Part shown: in pieces, positions 1-7,464 of the stretch
How positions within the stretch are numbered: position 1 is the first letter of the stretch
Layout of the letters: each line of letters starts with the position of its first letter
Assembly (NCBI GenBank): GCA_944372595.1
Contig: CALVZT010000015.1
Span: 1 to 12,917 of the forward strand
Source: an uncultured Clostridia bacterium
GTDB lineage: Bacteria > Bacillota > Clostridia > Christensenellales > UBA1242
Length of the DNA stretch: 12,917 nucleotides
Reading direction: 5' to 3'
Notes under the pieces: model-generated
What the model saw: only the letters and a program-made list of their open reading frames with translations
Database searches by the model: none
Told to the model about the DNA's origin: nothing
Translations under genes and position numbers: made by a program

Positions 1-16
1 GAATTTTGTTTATTAT

Positions 17-45
17 ATTATAAATTATTTGCAATACAATGTCAA
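17..45 (-). promoter_or_regulatory. Perfect consensus sigma-A promoter reading out of the left edge
   Basis: Read on the minus strand, TTGACA (45..40) and TATAAT (22..17) are separated by exactly 17 nt. Both hexamers match the consensus. The promoter lies directly after the rpsI terminator and would start transcription at about position 10, toward a gene outside the window. The downstream gene cannot be seen. A promoter this strong suits a highly expressed gene or a stable RNA, but that is inference. Confidence 0.8.
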
Positions 46-52
46 GAAACAA

Positions 53-75
53 AAAAACACCATAAAGGTGTTTTT
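53..75 (-). terminator. Intrinsic terminator of the rplM-rpsI operon
   Basis: On the minus strand a 9-bp stem (AAAAACACC at 75..67 with GGTGTTTTT at 61..53, loop of 5 nt at 62-66) runs into a T-tract. It begins 5 nt after the rpsI stop codon and separates this operon from the promoter that follows. Confidence 0.85.
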
Positions 76-80
76 GTATA

Positions 81-527
81 TTAACGTTTGCTGAATTGTG
101 GTGCTTTTCTTGCTTTTTTCAAACCATATTTTTTTCTTTCTTTCATACGGCTATCGCGAGTAAGAAGTCCAGCACTTTTTAGTTCGGCCTTATAACCTTC
201 ATTTTCTTTAACCAATGCTCTTGCTATTGCATGTCTAATCGCACCTGCTTGACCAGTGGTACCACCGCCTACAACGTTTGCAATAACATCATATTTGTCA
301 AGTGTTTGAGTTAATGTTAAAGGTTGACGAACAATCAATTTTAATGTTTCAAGAGTCAAATATTCGTCAATATCTCTTTTGTTAATAGTAATCTTACCAT
401 TACCTGCAACAAGTCTAACTCTTGCAATTGCTTTCTTTCTTCTTCCAGTTACAATTGGTTGAACAACTTTTTTCTTTGGAGTTGCCTTTTTTCTTGTAAC
501 GGTTTTCTCTTTAACTTCTTCTGCCAT
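81..527 (-). CDS. rpsI: 30S ribosomal protein S9
   Basis: Small-subunit ribosomal protein whose C-terminal tail reaches the P-site tRNA in the 30S head. The 148-residue product shows the S9 landmarks: GRRKKAIARV at residue 28, the GGGTTGQAGAIRHAIARAL segment in the middle, and a basic C-terminus ending QFSKR. Family members are usually about 130 residues. The excess here is a lysine-rich N-terminal extension of roughly 20 residues before GRRK. The start is well supported: the ATG overlaps the rplM TAA stop (TAATG), with GGAG 10 nt upstream, so the two genes are translationally coupled. It is the last gene of the rplM-rpsI operon and is followed at once by a terminator. Confidence 0.98.
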   Translation of the reverse strand: MAEEVKEKTVTRKKATPKKKVVQPIVTGRRKKAIARVRLVAGNGKITINKRDIDEYLTLETLKLIVRQPLTLTQTLDKYDVIANVVGGGTTGQAGAIRHAIARALVKENEGYKAELKSAGLLTRDSRMKERKKYGLKKARKAPQFSKR

Positions 528-970
528 TATCTAACAACTCCTTTTAAAGATATTGCAACAGGTTTTTGAGCTTCGTTATTATGCTCAGCACCTTTGTAAA
601 CTCTTAATTTTTTAAGCATTTTTCTGCCAAGGCTGTTTTTTGGTAACATACCTTTAACAGCAAGCATAACTGCTTTATCAGATTTTTCACTCATCATTTT
701 ATCATACCCAACTTCTTTAAGTCCGCCAACGTAACCGGTATGATATTGATATTTCTTTTGAGATAATTTCTTACCAGTAAGAATAACCTTATCAGTGTTT
801 ATTACAATAACGTGATCCCCAGTATCAACATGTGGAGTGTAAGTTGGTTTGTTTTTACCTCTTAAAATGCTAGCAACTTGGCTCGCAAGGCGACCAAGAG
901 GCATATTTGTACCATCAACAAGGTACCATTTGCTCTCCACAGTTTGAGGATTTGCCATATAAGTTTTCAT
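527..970 (-). CDS. rplM: 50S ribosomal protein L13
   Basis: Large-subunit ribosomal protein, 147 residues, typical for the family. Family segments include KWYLVDG near the start, the PLGRLAS motif, LRGKNKPTYTPHVDTGDHVIVIN, KMLPKNSLGRKMLKKLRVYKG and the C-terminal HNNEAQKP. The frame can be read five codons further upstream to a TTG at 985, but that TTG sits within the ribosome binding site (GGAGGA at 983..978). The ATG at 970 is therefore taken as the start, giving the usual MKTYMANP beginning. It overlaps rpsI by 1 nt (TAATG). A promoter and hairpin leader lie between it and truA, so it can be transcribed independently of truA. Confidence 0.98.
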   Translation of the reverse strand: MKTYMANPQTVESKWYLVDGTNMPLGRLASQVASILRGKNKPTYTPHVDTGDHVIVINTDKVILTGKKLSQKKYQYHTGYVGGLKEVGYDKMMSEKSDKAVMLAVKGMLPKNSLGRKMLKKLRVYKGAEHNNEAQKPVAISLKGVVR

Positions 971-977
971 TAATATT

Positions 978-983
978 TCCTCC
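978..983 (-). promoter_or_regulatory. Ribosome binding site that fixes the rplM start
   Basis: GGAGGA on the minus strand lies 7 nt before the ATG at 970. It overlaps the alternative upstream TTG start (985..983), which rules that start out. Confidence 0.85.
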
Positions 984-995
984 AAACTATTTGTT

Positions 996-1041
996 AAAAA
1001 ACATCTTTTGCAAGGGGCTAATTTGCAATAAACGCTTTTTT
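996..1041 (-). promoter_or_regulatory. Long hairpin in the rplM 5' leader (candidate L13 autoregulatory leader)
   Basis: The leader, from a transcription start near 1044 to the ATG at 970, folds into one long hairpin. From the base up on the minus strand: AAAAAA pairs with TTTTTT, a G is bulged, CGTTT pairs with AGATG (two G-U pairs), there is one A-A mismatch, TTGCAA pairs with TTGCAA, and the loop is ATTAGCCCC. That is about 17 pairs. L13 leaders that bind L13 and repress rplM-rpsI are known in bacteria, including a Firmicutes leader class. Its location fits, but I am not certain it matches the described consensus. Confidence 0.6.
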
Positions 1042-1050
1042 GACTTGACT

Positions 1051-1079
1051 ATTGTATTATATATACTATTATTTGTCAA
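1051..1079 (-). promoter_or_regulatory. Promoter of rplM-rpsI
   Basis: On the minus strand TTGACA (1079..1074) and TACAAT (1056..1051) are separated by 17 nt. The -35 lies immediately after the truA stop codon, and initiation is expected near 1044. This allows ribosomal protein expression apart from truA. Confidence 0.85.
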
Positions 1080-1080
1080 G

Positions 1081-1827
1081 TTATTTTTTGAAGTTATAAC
1101 AAACTTTTTTTAGATATAATCCACATGGCACAAAAGTTCTACCTCCCAACTTTCTATCGCCACTTGCCAACATATTTTTTATTGTATCCGTAGATAACCT
1201 ACCTGCCGCAATATCTAAAACAGTACCCACAATTATTCTTACCATGTTATACAAAAATCCATTACCAGTAATTTCTATACTAACCGTATTTTTAGTTGTT
1301 TTAACCTTCGTAGAATATATTGTGCGTACGGTATCTTTTGCTTGACTACCTGATGACATAAATGCTTTGAAATTATGTGTACCAATCAACTGCAATAGTG
1401 ATTTTTTGAGTAATTCTTTGTTAATATTATAACTATATACGCCATAAAAATTTTTATCAAAAACGCTTATATCATCACCTAAATAGACCTTATATAGATA
1501 AGTTTTCTTCTTGGCGCTATATCTTGCATTAAATTTGTCATCAACTTGCATAGTGCGTATTATTCTTACGTCATTTGGTAAAAATTTATTGATAACCTTG
1601 GCAAGTGCAAAAGAAGGGATATCACAATTAATATGAAAATTAATAGCTTGTCCCAAAGCATGAACACCGGCGTCAGTCCTTCCACTGCCTACAACCTTTA
1701 CCTTCTCCCCAGTTGCATTATAAATGGCTTGAGTAAGCACAGATTCTATGGTTATTCCGTTAGTTTGAGACTGAAAACCATTATAATTAGTTCCAATATA
1801 TTCAATTTCGGCATAAATATTTTTCAT
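1081..1827 (-). CDS. truA: tRNA pseudouridine(38-40) synthase TruA
   Basis: Converts uridines 38, 39 and 40 in the anticodon arm of many tRNAs to pseudouridine in the cytoplasm. At 248 residues it has normal family length. The catalytic motif GSGRTDAGVHALGQ places the nucleophilic aspartate at residue 52, the usual position. The N-terminal YIGTNYNGFQSQ corresponds to the Y-G-T-x-Y-x-G-F-Q signature, and GNGFLYNMVRIIVGTVLDIAAGRLS is the conserved C-terminal segment. The start is the ATG at 1827. No clear Shine-Dalgarno sequence precedes it and I could not assign a promoter with confidence. It is divergent from nifJ (104-nt gap) and lies upstream of rplM, the common Firmicutes order. Confidence 0.97.
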   Translation of the reverse strand: MKNIYAEIEYIGTNYNGFQSQTNGITIESVLTQAIYNATGEKVKVVGSGRTDAGVHALGQAINFHINCDIPSFALAKVINKFLPNDVRIIRTMQVDDKFNARYSAKKKTYLYKVYLGDDISVFDKNFYGVYSYNINKELLKKSLLQLIGTHNFKAFMSSGSQAKDTVRTIYSTKVKTTKNTVSIEITGNGFLYNMVRIIVGTVLDIAAGRLSTDTIKNMLASGDRKLGGRTFVPCGLYLKKVCYNFKK

Positions 1828-1881
1828 AGTTTAACTTTAACATAATTTTATTATTTTGTACAACGATTACTGGTGATTGAT

Positions 1882-1910
1882 TTGACTTTTGAATATTAAA
1901 AATTTATTAT
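1882..1910 (+). promoter_or_regulatory. Probable nifJ promoter
   Basis: TTGACT (1882-1887) and TATTAT (1905-1910) are separated by 17 nt. A TATAAT also occurs at 1910-1915, but its spacing to this -35 is 22 nt. Initiation near 1917 would give a leader of about 15 nt containing the AAGGAG ribosome binding site at 1921-1926. Confidence 0.65.
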
Positions 1911-1931
1911 ATAATCATACAAGGAGTGATT

Positions 1932-4900
1932 ATGAAAAAAGTAAGTGTTGATGGCAATACGGCGGCGGCACATATTGCCTATAATTTTAGCGAAGTAGCA
2001 TCAATTTATCCTATTACTCCATCATCAACCATGGCAGAATTATGTGATGAATGGCAAGCCCAAGGCAAACTAAATTTATTCAATCAACCACTTAAAGTTA
2101 TTGAAATGCAATCAGAAGCGGGAGCTGTTGGCACATTACATGGAAGTCTTGTAGGAGGTGCTCTTAGTACAACCTTTACAGCAAGCCAGGGTCTGCTTTT
2201 GATGATACCAAATATGTATAAAATCGCTGGTGAATTATTACCAACAGTTTTTCATGTGTCCGCAAGAGCATTATCTACACATGCATTATCAATATTTGGC
2301 GATCAAGCAGATGTAATGGCGTGTCGAAATACTGGTTTTGCTATGATTGCAAGTGGAAGCGTACAAGAATGCAATGATTTAGCAACAGTTGCACATATTG
2401 CCACACTTAATAGTAGCATACCTTTTGTACATTTCTTCGATGGATTTAGAACGTCACACGAGATTAACAATATACAACAATTCGAAAAAGAAGATTTACT
2501 CAAAGTCTTACCTGTTGATGCAATACAACATTTCCGCAACAGAGCATTAAACTCTACTACCCCACATCAACAAGGTACGGCACAGAATCCAGACATATAT
2601 TTTCAAAATCGTGAAGCATGCAATAAATATTATAGTAATGCAATTATGGCGGTCGAAGATGCTATGCAAATGGTATATAAAATAAGTGGTAGGCGATATC
2701 ATTTATTTGACTATTATGGCGATAAAGATGCAGATAAAGTAATAGTTATTATGGGCAGTGGATATATAACAGCTAAGGTAACTGCTGAATATTTAAATAA
2801 AAATCTCGGCTATAAATGCGGTGTTATCGCAGTAAGATTATATCGCCCATTTAGTGCTAAGCATTTACTAAAAGTTTTACCCAAAACGGTTAAATCAATT
2901 GCCGTCCTAGATAGAACAAAAGAACCTGGTAGCGATGGCGAACCATTGTACAAAGATATATGTACCGCCATTACAAATAAAGATATAAAAATAGTTGGCG
3001 GTAGATATGGGCTTGGTGGCAAAGAATTTACACCTGCAATGGTCAAAGCAGTATTTGATAACTTAAATAAAACAACACCCAAAAATAACTTTACCGTCGG
3101 CATAAATGATGATGTTACTAACCTGTCTTTAACTGTAAAACCATTCTATATCACATCAAATGCTTATGCATGTAAATTTTTTGGACTTGGTAGCGATGGT
3201 ACAGTAAGTGCTAACAAAAACTCAATTAAAATTATTGGCGATAATACTAAATATAATTGCCAAGGATATTTTGAATATGATTCAAAAAAATCTGGTAGCC
3301 TTACGACTTCTCACCTAAGATTTGGTAAAGTCAAAGAGTTTATGCCTTATCTTGTTAACAAAGCCGATTTTATTGCTTGTCATAATATCAACTTTGTTGG
3401 TAAATACAATGTTGTAAGTGGACTAAAAGAAAATGGTATCTTCTTACTTAATTGCAACAAAAAAGATTTAAAAAATTTACCTCAACAATTTATAAACGAC
3501 TTAATCAAAAGCAAAGCAAATCTATATGTAATTGATGCTAATCAAGTCTCTCAAGATTCGGGTTTGGGGCAAAGAATAAATGTAGTTATGCAAGCTTGCT
3601 TTTTTAAGTTAGTAAAAATAATCAACTATTCAAAAGCCGAACAATTGTTAATAGAAGCAGCAAAAAAGACCTATGGACGCAAAGGCGATGCAATCGTTGA
3701 AGCCAACATAAAAGCTATACAAAATGCAACTAAGTTTTTAAAGAAAATTAAACTAACATCTTTGTCATATCACAACATAGCAAAAGAAAAAGATTATCCA
3801 GATTATTACAAAAATTTTATCTTACCAATAGAAAACAAAACTGGTGATAATCTACCAGTATCAAGTTTTAGTCCTGACGGATATGTTCCAACAAATACTT
3901 CTCAATATGAAAAACGCGGAATAAGCATCAATAGTCCTGAGTGGATACCAGAAAAATGTATACAATGTGGTATGTGTAGCATGGCGTGTCCACATGCTTG
4001 TATTAGACCTATATTAATTAAAAAAGATGCTAAACGTCCAAAAACTTTTGTTACTCGTTCAGCAATCGGAGTTAAAGATTATGATTACCGAATACAAATA
4101 AATGTGCGTGATTGTACAGGATGCAGTAATTGCACAAAAATTTGTCCAGTCAAAGCATTAAATATGGTCCCATCAAACGAATTAGAAAAGAAAGAAGACA
4201 AAAATTACGAATACAGTAAAAATATTGAAAATCCATCAACAATTTTCCCAAAATCCTCGCTTAAAGGCAGTCAGTTTTTAAAACCATATTTTGAGTTCAG
4301 TGGTGCTTGTGCTGGATGTGGAGAAACACCTTATATCAAGTTAGTAAGTCAGTTGTTTGGTAATCGTATGGTTGTTGCAAATGCAACGGGTTGCAGTAGT
4401 ATATATTCAGGCTCTGCCCCAACGTGCCCATTCTCACAAAATAAACTTGGCAATGGTACCGCATGGGCAAGTAGTTTATTTGAAGACAACGCAGAATTTG
4501 GATTAGGCATCGAATTATCCAAAAAAGCCAATAGAGACAAATTAAAATCCAATGTAAACGATTTAATAAAAACACTTCGTCCAAGCGAATTCAAATCGTT
4601 GCTACAAGAGTGGCTAGATAATTTTGATAATGGAGACAAAACATACGAATTATCCATTCAAATCAATAATGTTATCAACAAAAATCCAAATAAATATCCA
4701 ACATTAATTCCTTACAAAAATTATTTCACCAAAGAAAGTGTTTGGATAATAGGTGGCGATGGCTGGGCATACGACATTGGATATGGTGGACTAGATCACG
4801 TACTTGCAAGCGGTGAAAATGTTAACATATTAGTACTTGATACCGAAGTATACTCTAATACTGGCGGACAATCATCAAAAGCGACACCTATGGGAGCAGT

Positions 4901-5372
4901 AGCAAAATTCTCTACTCTCGGAAAGAAAAACAATAAGAAAAATCTTGCTTTAATGGCCATGGCATACAAAAATGTTTATGTCGCTCAAATTGGCCTTGGT
5001 GCTGATATGAACCAAGCAGCAAAAGCTTTCGTTGAAGCTGAGAGTTATAATGGTCCAAGTATAATAATTGCCTATGCTCCATGTATCAATCATGGAATAG
5101 CAATGGACGATACGCAAAATGAAATAAAACGTGCTGTCGAATGTGGATATTGGCATTTATTTAGATATGACCCAAGAAACATTGGTAACTATCCATTCAA
5201 ATTAGATAGCAAAGAGCCACATAAAGATTATATAGAATTTTTAAAAGGCGAAAATCGTTATAAATCTTTACAAAAAACCAACAAAGATGTTGCAGATAAA
5301 TTAATGAAACAAGCGCAACAAGAAGCAAAAGAAAAATATGAACAATATAAAGACTTAGCAAACAAAAAATAA
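1932..5372 (+). CDS. nifJ: Pyruvate:ferredoxin (flavodoxin) oxidoreductase, single-chain
   Basis: Oxidatively decarboxylates pyruvate to acetyl-CoA and CO2 and reduces ferredoxin, the central step of clostridial fermentation; cytoplasmic. The 1146 residues contain the full fused domain order. The N-terminal pyruvate/TPP domain has YPITPSS (26-32) and IEMQSEAGAVG. A two-[4Fe-4S] ferredoxin domain has C676/C679/C682/C686 and C728/C731/C734/C738. The C-terminal TPP domain has CAGC (793-796), C821 and C1051, matching the proximal cluster ligands, plus GGDGWAYDIGYGG (941 on) and YSNTGGQSSKATPMG. It is slightly shorter than typical enzymes of about 1170-1200 residues, with no domain missing. An upstream in-frame GTG (1926) lies at the ribosome binding site AAGGAG, so the ATG at 1932 (5 nt spacing) is preferred. 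It appears monocistronic. Confidence 0.98.
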   Translation: MKKVSVDGNTAAAHIAYNFSEVASIYPITPSSTMAELCDEWQAQGKLNLFNQPLKVIEMQSEAGAVGTLHGSLVGGALSTTFTASQGLLLMIPNMYKIAGELLPTVFHVSARALSTHALSIFGDQADVMACRNTGFAMIASGSVQECNDLATVAHIATLNSSIPFVHFFDGFRTSHEINNIQQFEKEDLLKVLPVDAIQHFRNRALNSTTPHQQGTAQNPDIYFQNREACNKYYSNAIMAVEDAMQMVYKISGRRYHLFDYYGDKDADKVIVIMGSGYITAKVTAEYLNKNLGYKCGVIAVRLYRPFSAKHLLKVLPKTVKSIAVLDRTKEPGSDGEPLYKDICTAITNKDIKIVGGRYGLGGKEFTPAMVKAVFDNLNKTTPKNNFTVGINDDVTNLSLTVKPFYITSNAYACKFFGLGSDGTVSANKNSIKIIGDNTKYNCQGYFEYDSKKSGSLTTSHLRFGKVKEFMPYLVNKADFIACHNINFVGKYNVVSGLKENGIFLLNCNKKDLKNLPQQFINDLIKSKANLYVIDANQVSQDSGLGQRINVVMQACFFKLVKIINYSKAEQLLIEAAKKTYGRKGDAIVEANIKAIQNATKFLKKIKLTSLSYHNIAKEKDYPDYYKNFILPIENKTGDNLPVSSFSPDGYVPTNTSQYEKRGISINSPEWIPEKCIQCGMCSMACPHACIRPILIKKDAKRPKTFVTRSAIGVKDYDYRIQINVRDCTGCSNCTKICPVKALNMVPSNELEKKEDKNYEYSKNIENPSTIFPKSSLKGSQFLKPYFEFSGACAGCGETPYIKLVSQLFGNRMVVANATGCSSIYSGSAPTCPFSQNKLGNGTAWASSLFEDNAEFGLGIELSKKANRDKLKSNVNDLIKTLRPSEFKSLLQEWLDNFDNGDKTYELSIQINNVINKNPNKYPTLIPYKNYFTKESVWIIGGDGWAYDIGYGGLDHVLASGENVNILVLDTEVYSNTGGQSSKATPMGAVAKFSTLGKKNNKKNLALMAMAYKNVYVAQIGLGADMNQAAKAFVEAESYNGPSIIIAYAPCINHGIAMDDTQNEIKRAVECGYWHLFRYDPRNIGNYPFKLDSKEPHKDYIEFLKGENRYKSLQKTNKDVADKLMKQAQQEAKEKYEQYKDLANKK

Positions 5373-5396
5373 AGCCACAATTAATGTGGCTTTATT
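5368..5396. terminator. Bidirectional terminator after nifJ
   Basis: A 12-bp perfect stem (AATAAAGCCACA with TGTGGCTTTATT, 5-nt loop) starts at the nifJ stop codon itself. The plus-strand tail is only moderately T-rich. The minus-strand tail (5369..5364) is six Ts in a row, so the hairpin may also stop transcription arriving from tkt. Confidence 0.8.
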
Positions 5397-5402
5397 CATT
5401 AT

Positions 5403-5471
5403 AGACAACTACCTATTTTGTATTCCCTATAAGATTATATCTTGAAAAAATACATCGTTGTCTTTTTTTTT
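5403..5471 (+). terminator. Second plus-strand terminator-like structure, or a small structured RNA
   Basis: AGACAAC (5403-5409) pairs with GTTGTCT (5457-5463), which runs into nine Ts (5463-5471). Inside, TATTTT pairs with AAAATA and a small hairpin AAGAT-TAT-ATCTT (5431-5443) forms. This is either a backup terminator for nifJ or the 3' end of a roughly 60-nt RNA. I found no convincing promoter for the latter. Confidence 0.5.
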
Positions 5472-5512
5472 GTAGGATTTGCTCCTACACTATTATAATA
5501 TGCACAACGATG
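5445..5512 (-). terminator. Branched terminator-like inverted repeat downstream of tkt
   Basis: On the minus strand CATCGTTGT (5512..5504) pairs perfectly with ACAACGATG (5461..5453), followed by TA and six Ts (to 5445). An inner hairpin TGTAGGA/TCCTACA (5489..5471) and an A9 tract lie within the loop. A third possible hairpin, TATGCA/TGCATA (5499-5516), competes with the outer stem. The position 15 nt past the tkt stop suits termination of tkt. The GTTGT block is shared with the plus-strand structure, so the two folds are mirror uses of the same sequence. Confidence 0.5.
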
Positions 5513-5526
5513 CATATAATACACAA

Positions 5527-7449
5527 TTATTTAATCGTATTTACAATATCTTTAACAATTTTATCTACTGTTATGTTGAAATGTTCATATAATTCTTTTT
5601 GGTCACCAGTAAATCCATAATCATTAACACCATAATGTTTAACAATATTATATCTATACCATATATTATCATTTGAAGCTTCAATTACATATATTTTGCC
5701 ATTTAACACTTTATCTTTGTAGGACTTAGGTTGTTTCTCAAATATCTCAATACATGGCATACTAACAACTTTTGCATTTATTTTTTTGCCCTTTAATTTA
5801 TCTTTGACTTGAAGAGCAATATTAACTTCACTACCCGTTGCGATTATAGTAATATCTTCGCCATCTTCTAAGACATACCCGCCCTTTAATGCATCTTGAA
5901 GTGTGCATTTATATGGTTGTAAATTCTGTCTTGAAGTAATTATTGCAGTCGGATTTTGACTATTTAGCGCCGTGTAATAACTCGCAAGCGTCTCCATGAT
6001 ATTGCCGGGTCTTATAACATTAAGATTTGGATATAATCTTAATTGTCCAATTTGTTCAACTGGTTGATGAGTAGAACCATCTACTCCAACAGCAATACTA
6101 TCGTGTGAAAAAATATATATCGAAGGAATATCCATAAGAGTACTCATTCTAATACTAGGATACATATAATTACTAAAACTCAAAAATGTTGAACTATAAC
6201 TTCTGAGTCCGCCATGCAAAATAATTCCGTTTTGAATAGCGCCCATAGCATGTTCCCTTACTCCATAGTGAATATAACTACCACTATGGTCATCAGGGCA
6301 AAAATCTCTGTTGCCTTTAACATAAGCCAAAGTCGACGGAGCCACATCGGCAGTTCCTCCAATTAGGTTAGCAACTCTTACCTGTGCCATAATTTCATTT
6401 AAAGCTTGTCTTGAACTTATTTCTCTATTGTAGTCTAAGTCAAGTGGATTGTTTCTAATTGGTTTGTTTTGTAACCATTCTTGTAGCTCTTTATATTCCT
6501 CAGGATAAGCACGACTATAACTATCTAATACAAGTTTTTCATCATCAATTTTATGTTTGGATATATTTACAAATTTTTCAATGTGACTTTTGACACTTTC
6601 CGGAACAACAAAGTCAGGATAAGTATAATTTAGTTTTTCTTTTAAATATTTTATTCCTTCAGCTCCTAACGGTTTACCATGAACGACATGACTCCCCGCA
6701 TTTGGAGAACCATAACCAATAATTGATTTAACAATAATAATTGTTGGTTTGTTAATTGATTTTTGTGCTTTTATAATGGCAGAAGATATTGCTTTGTGGG
6801 TATTTTTTTCAACTGTAATAACGTTCCAATTTTGAGCCATAAATTTTTTCTTAACATTCTCACAATTAGAAACATTAAGATTAGCTTCTAACGTAACTTC
6901 GTTAGAGTCATATAAAACAATTAATTTATTTAATTTTAAGTTGCCTGCTAGACTTATAGCCTCTAAGCCGACACCTTCCATCAAATCTCCATCGCCACAA
7001 AAAGCATAAGTGTAATGGTCAAAAATTCTATAATTATCTCTATTAAACTTCTTTGACAAAAAAGCCTCCGCTATTGCCATACCAACAGCATTAGCAATTC
7101 CCTGTCCCAAAGGTCCTGTCGAAGTATCTATACCAACAGTCTTAATAGAAGGATGCCCAGTAGTAATGGAATCTTTACGTTTGAACATCTTTAAATCGCT
7201 CATATCAATATCATAATTAAAAAGGTTAAGAGTAGCATAAAGTAATGCAGAAGCATGTCCAGCTGATACACATAATCTATCTCTATTAAAGTATTGTGGG
7301 TCTTTGGCATCAACTTTCATATTTTTATATAATGAATAAAAAACTGGCGCTGCGCCTAAACACACACCAGGGTGACCTGAATTAGCTTTGTCAATCATAT
7401 TTGCAGATTGGACTCTTAAATAATTTATGGTTAATGTTGCAGAATTCAT
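5527..7449 (-). CDS. tkt: Transketolase
   Basis: Thiamine-diphosphate enzyme moving two-carbon units between ketose and aldose phosphates in the non-oxidative pentose phosphate pathway, yielding ribose 5-phosphate and erythrose 4-phosphate; cytoplasmic. It is a full-length single chain of 640 residues. The N-terminal TPP domain has KANSGHPG (21-28, H26), SAGHAS (62-67), TGPLGQGIANAVGMA and GDGDLMEG (152-159). The middle domain has GGTADVAPS and YGVREHAMG with E399 as the expected cofactor-activating glutamate, then SHDSIAVGVDGSTHQPVEQ. The C-terminal domain has TSRQNL, ATGSEV and VSMPC. AAGGAG (7460..7455) lies 5 nt before the ATG. It follows the shikimate-kinase-like gene by 15 nt and is probably cotranscribed with it. 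Confidence 0.97.
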   Translation of the reverse strand: MNSATLTINYLRVQSANMIDKANSGHPGVCLGAAPVFYSLYKNMKVDAKDPQYFNRDRLCVSAGHASALLYATLNLFNYDIDMSDLKMFKRKDSITTGHPSIKTVGIDTSTGPLGQGIANAVGMAIAEAFLSKKFNRDNYRIFDHYTYAFCGDGDLMEGVGLEAISLAGNLKLNKLIVLYDSNEVTLEANLNVSNCENVKKKFMAQNWNVITVEKNTHKAISSAIIKAQKSINKPTIIIVKSIIGYGSPNAGSHVVHGKPLGAEGIKYLKEKLNYTYPDFVVPESVKSHIEKFVNISKHKIDDEKLVLDSYSRAYPEEYKELQEWLQNKPIRNNPLDLDYNREISSRQALNEIMAQVRVANLIGGTADVAPSTLAYVKGNRDFCPDDHSGSYIHYGVREHAMGAIQNGIILHGGLRSYSSTFLSFSNYMYPSIRMSTLMDIPSIYIFSHDSIAVGVDGSTHQPVEQIGQLRLYPNLNVIRPGNIMETLASYYTALNSQNPTAIITSRQNLQPYKCTLQDALKGGYVLEDGEDITIIATGSEVNIALQVKDKLKGKKINAKVVSMPCIEIFEKQPKSYKDKVLNGKIYVIEASNDNIWYRYNIVKHYGVNDYGFTGDQKELYEHFNITVDKIVKDIVNTIK

Positions 7450-7464
7450 AAATGCTCCTTACAA

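Noticed and set aside
971..985. Upstream TTG start for rplM
   Set aside because: The codon overlaps the GGAGGA ribosome binding site of the ATG at 970, and the shorter protein matches the family start.
1926..1931. Upstream GTG start for nifJ
   Set aside because: It lies on the AAGGAG ribosome binding site of the ATG at 1932.
1828..1931. truA promoter or Rex-type redox operator in the truA/nifJ gap
   Set aside because: TTGTAC and TATGTT occur on the minus strand but are only 13 nt apart, and no TTGTGA-N-TCACAA dyad is present.
2303..4657. Minus-strand open frames of 78-102 codons inside nifJ
   Set aside because: They are antisense to a strongly conserved coding sequence and have no ribosome binding sites or family resemblance.
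1860..5511. Shared 8-mer ACAACGAT at 1860-1867 and 5504-5511
   Set aside because: An 8-base match is easily expected by chance in a 13-kb AT-rich window, and the flanks do not match.
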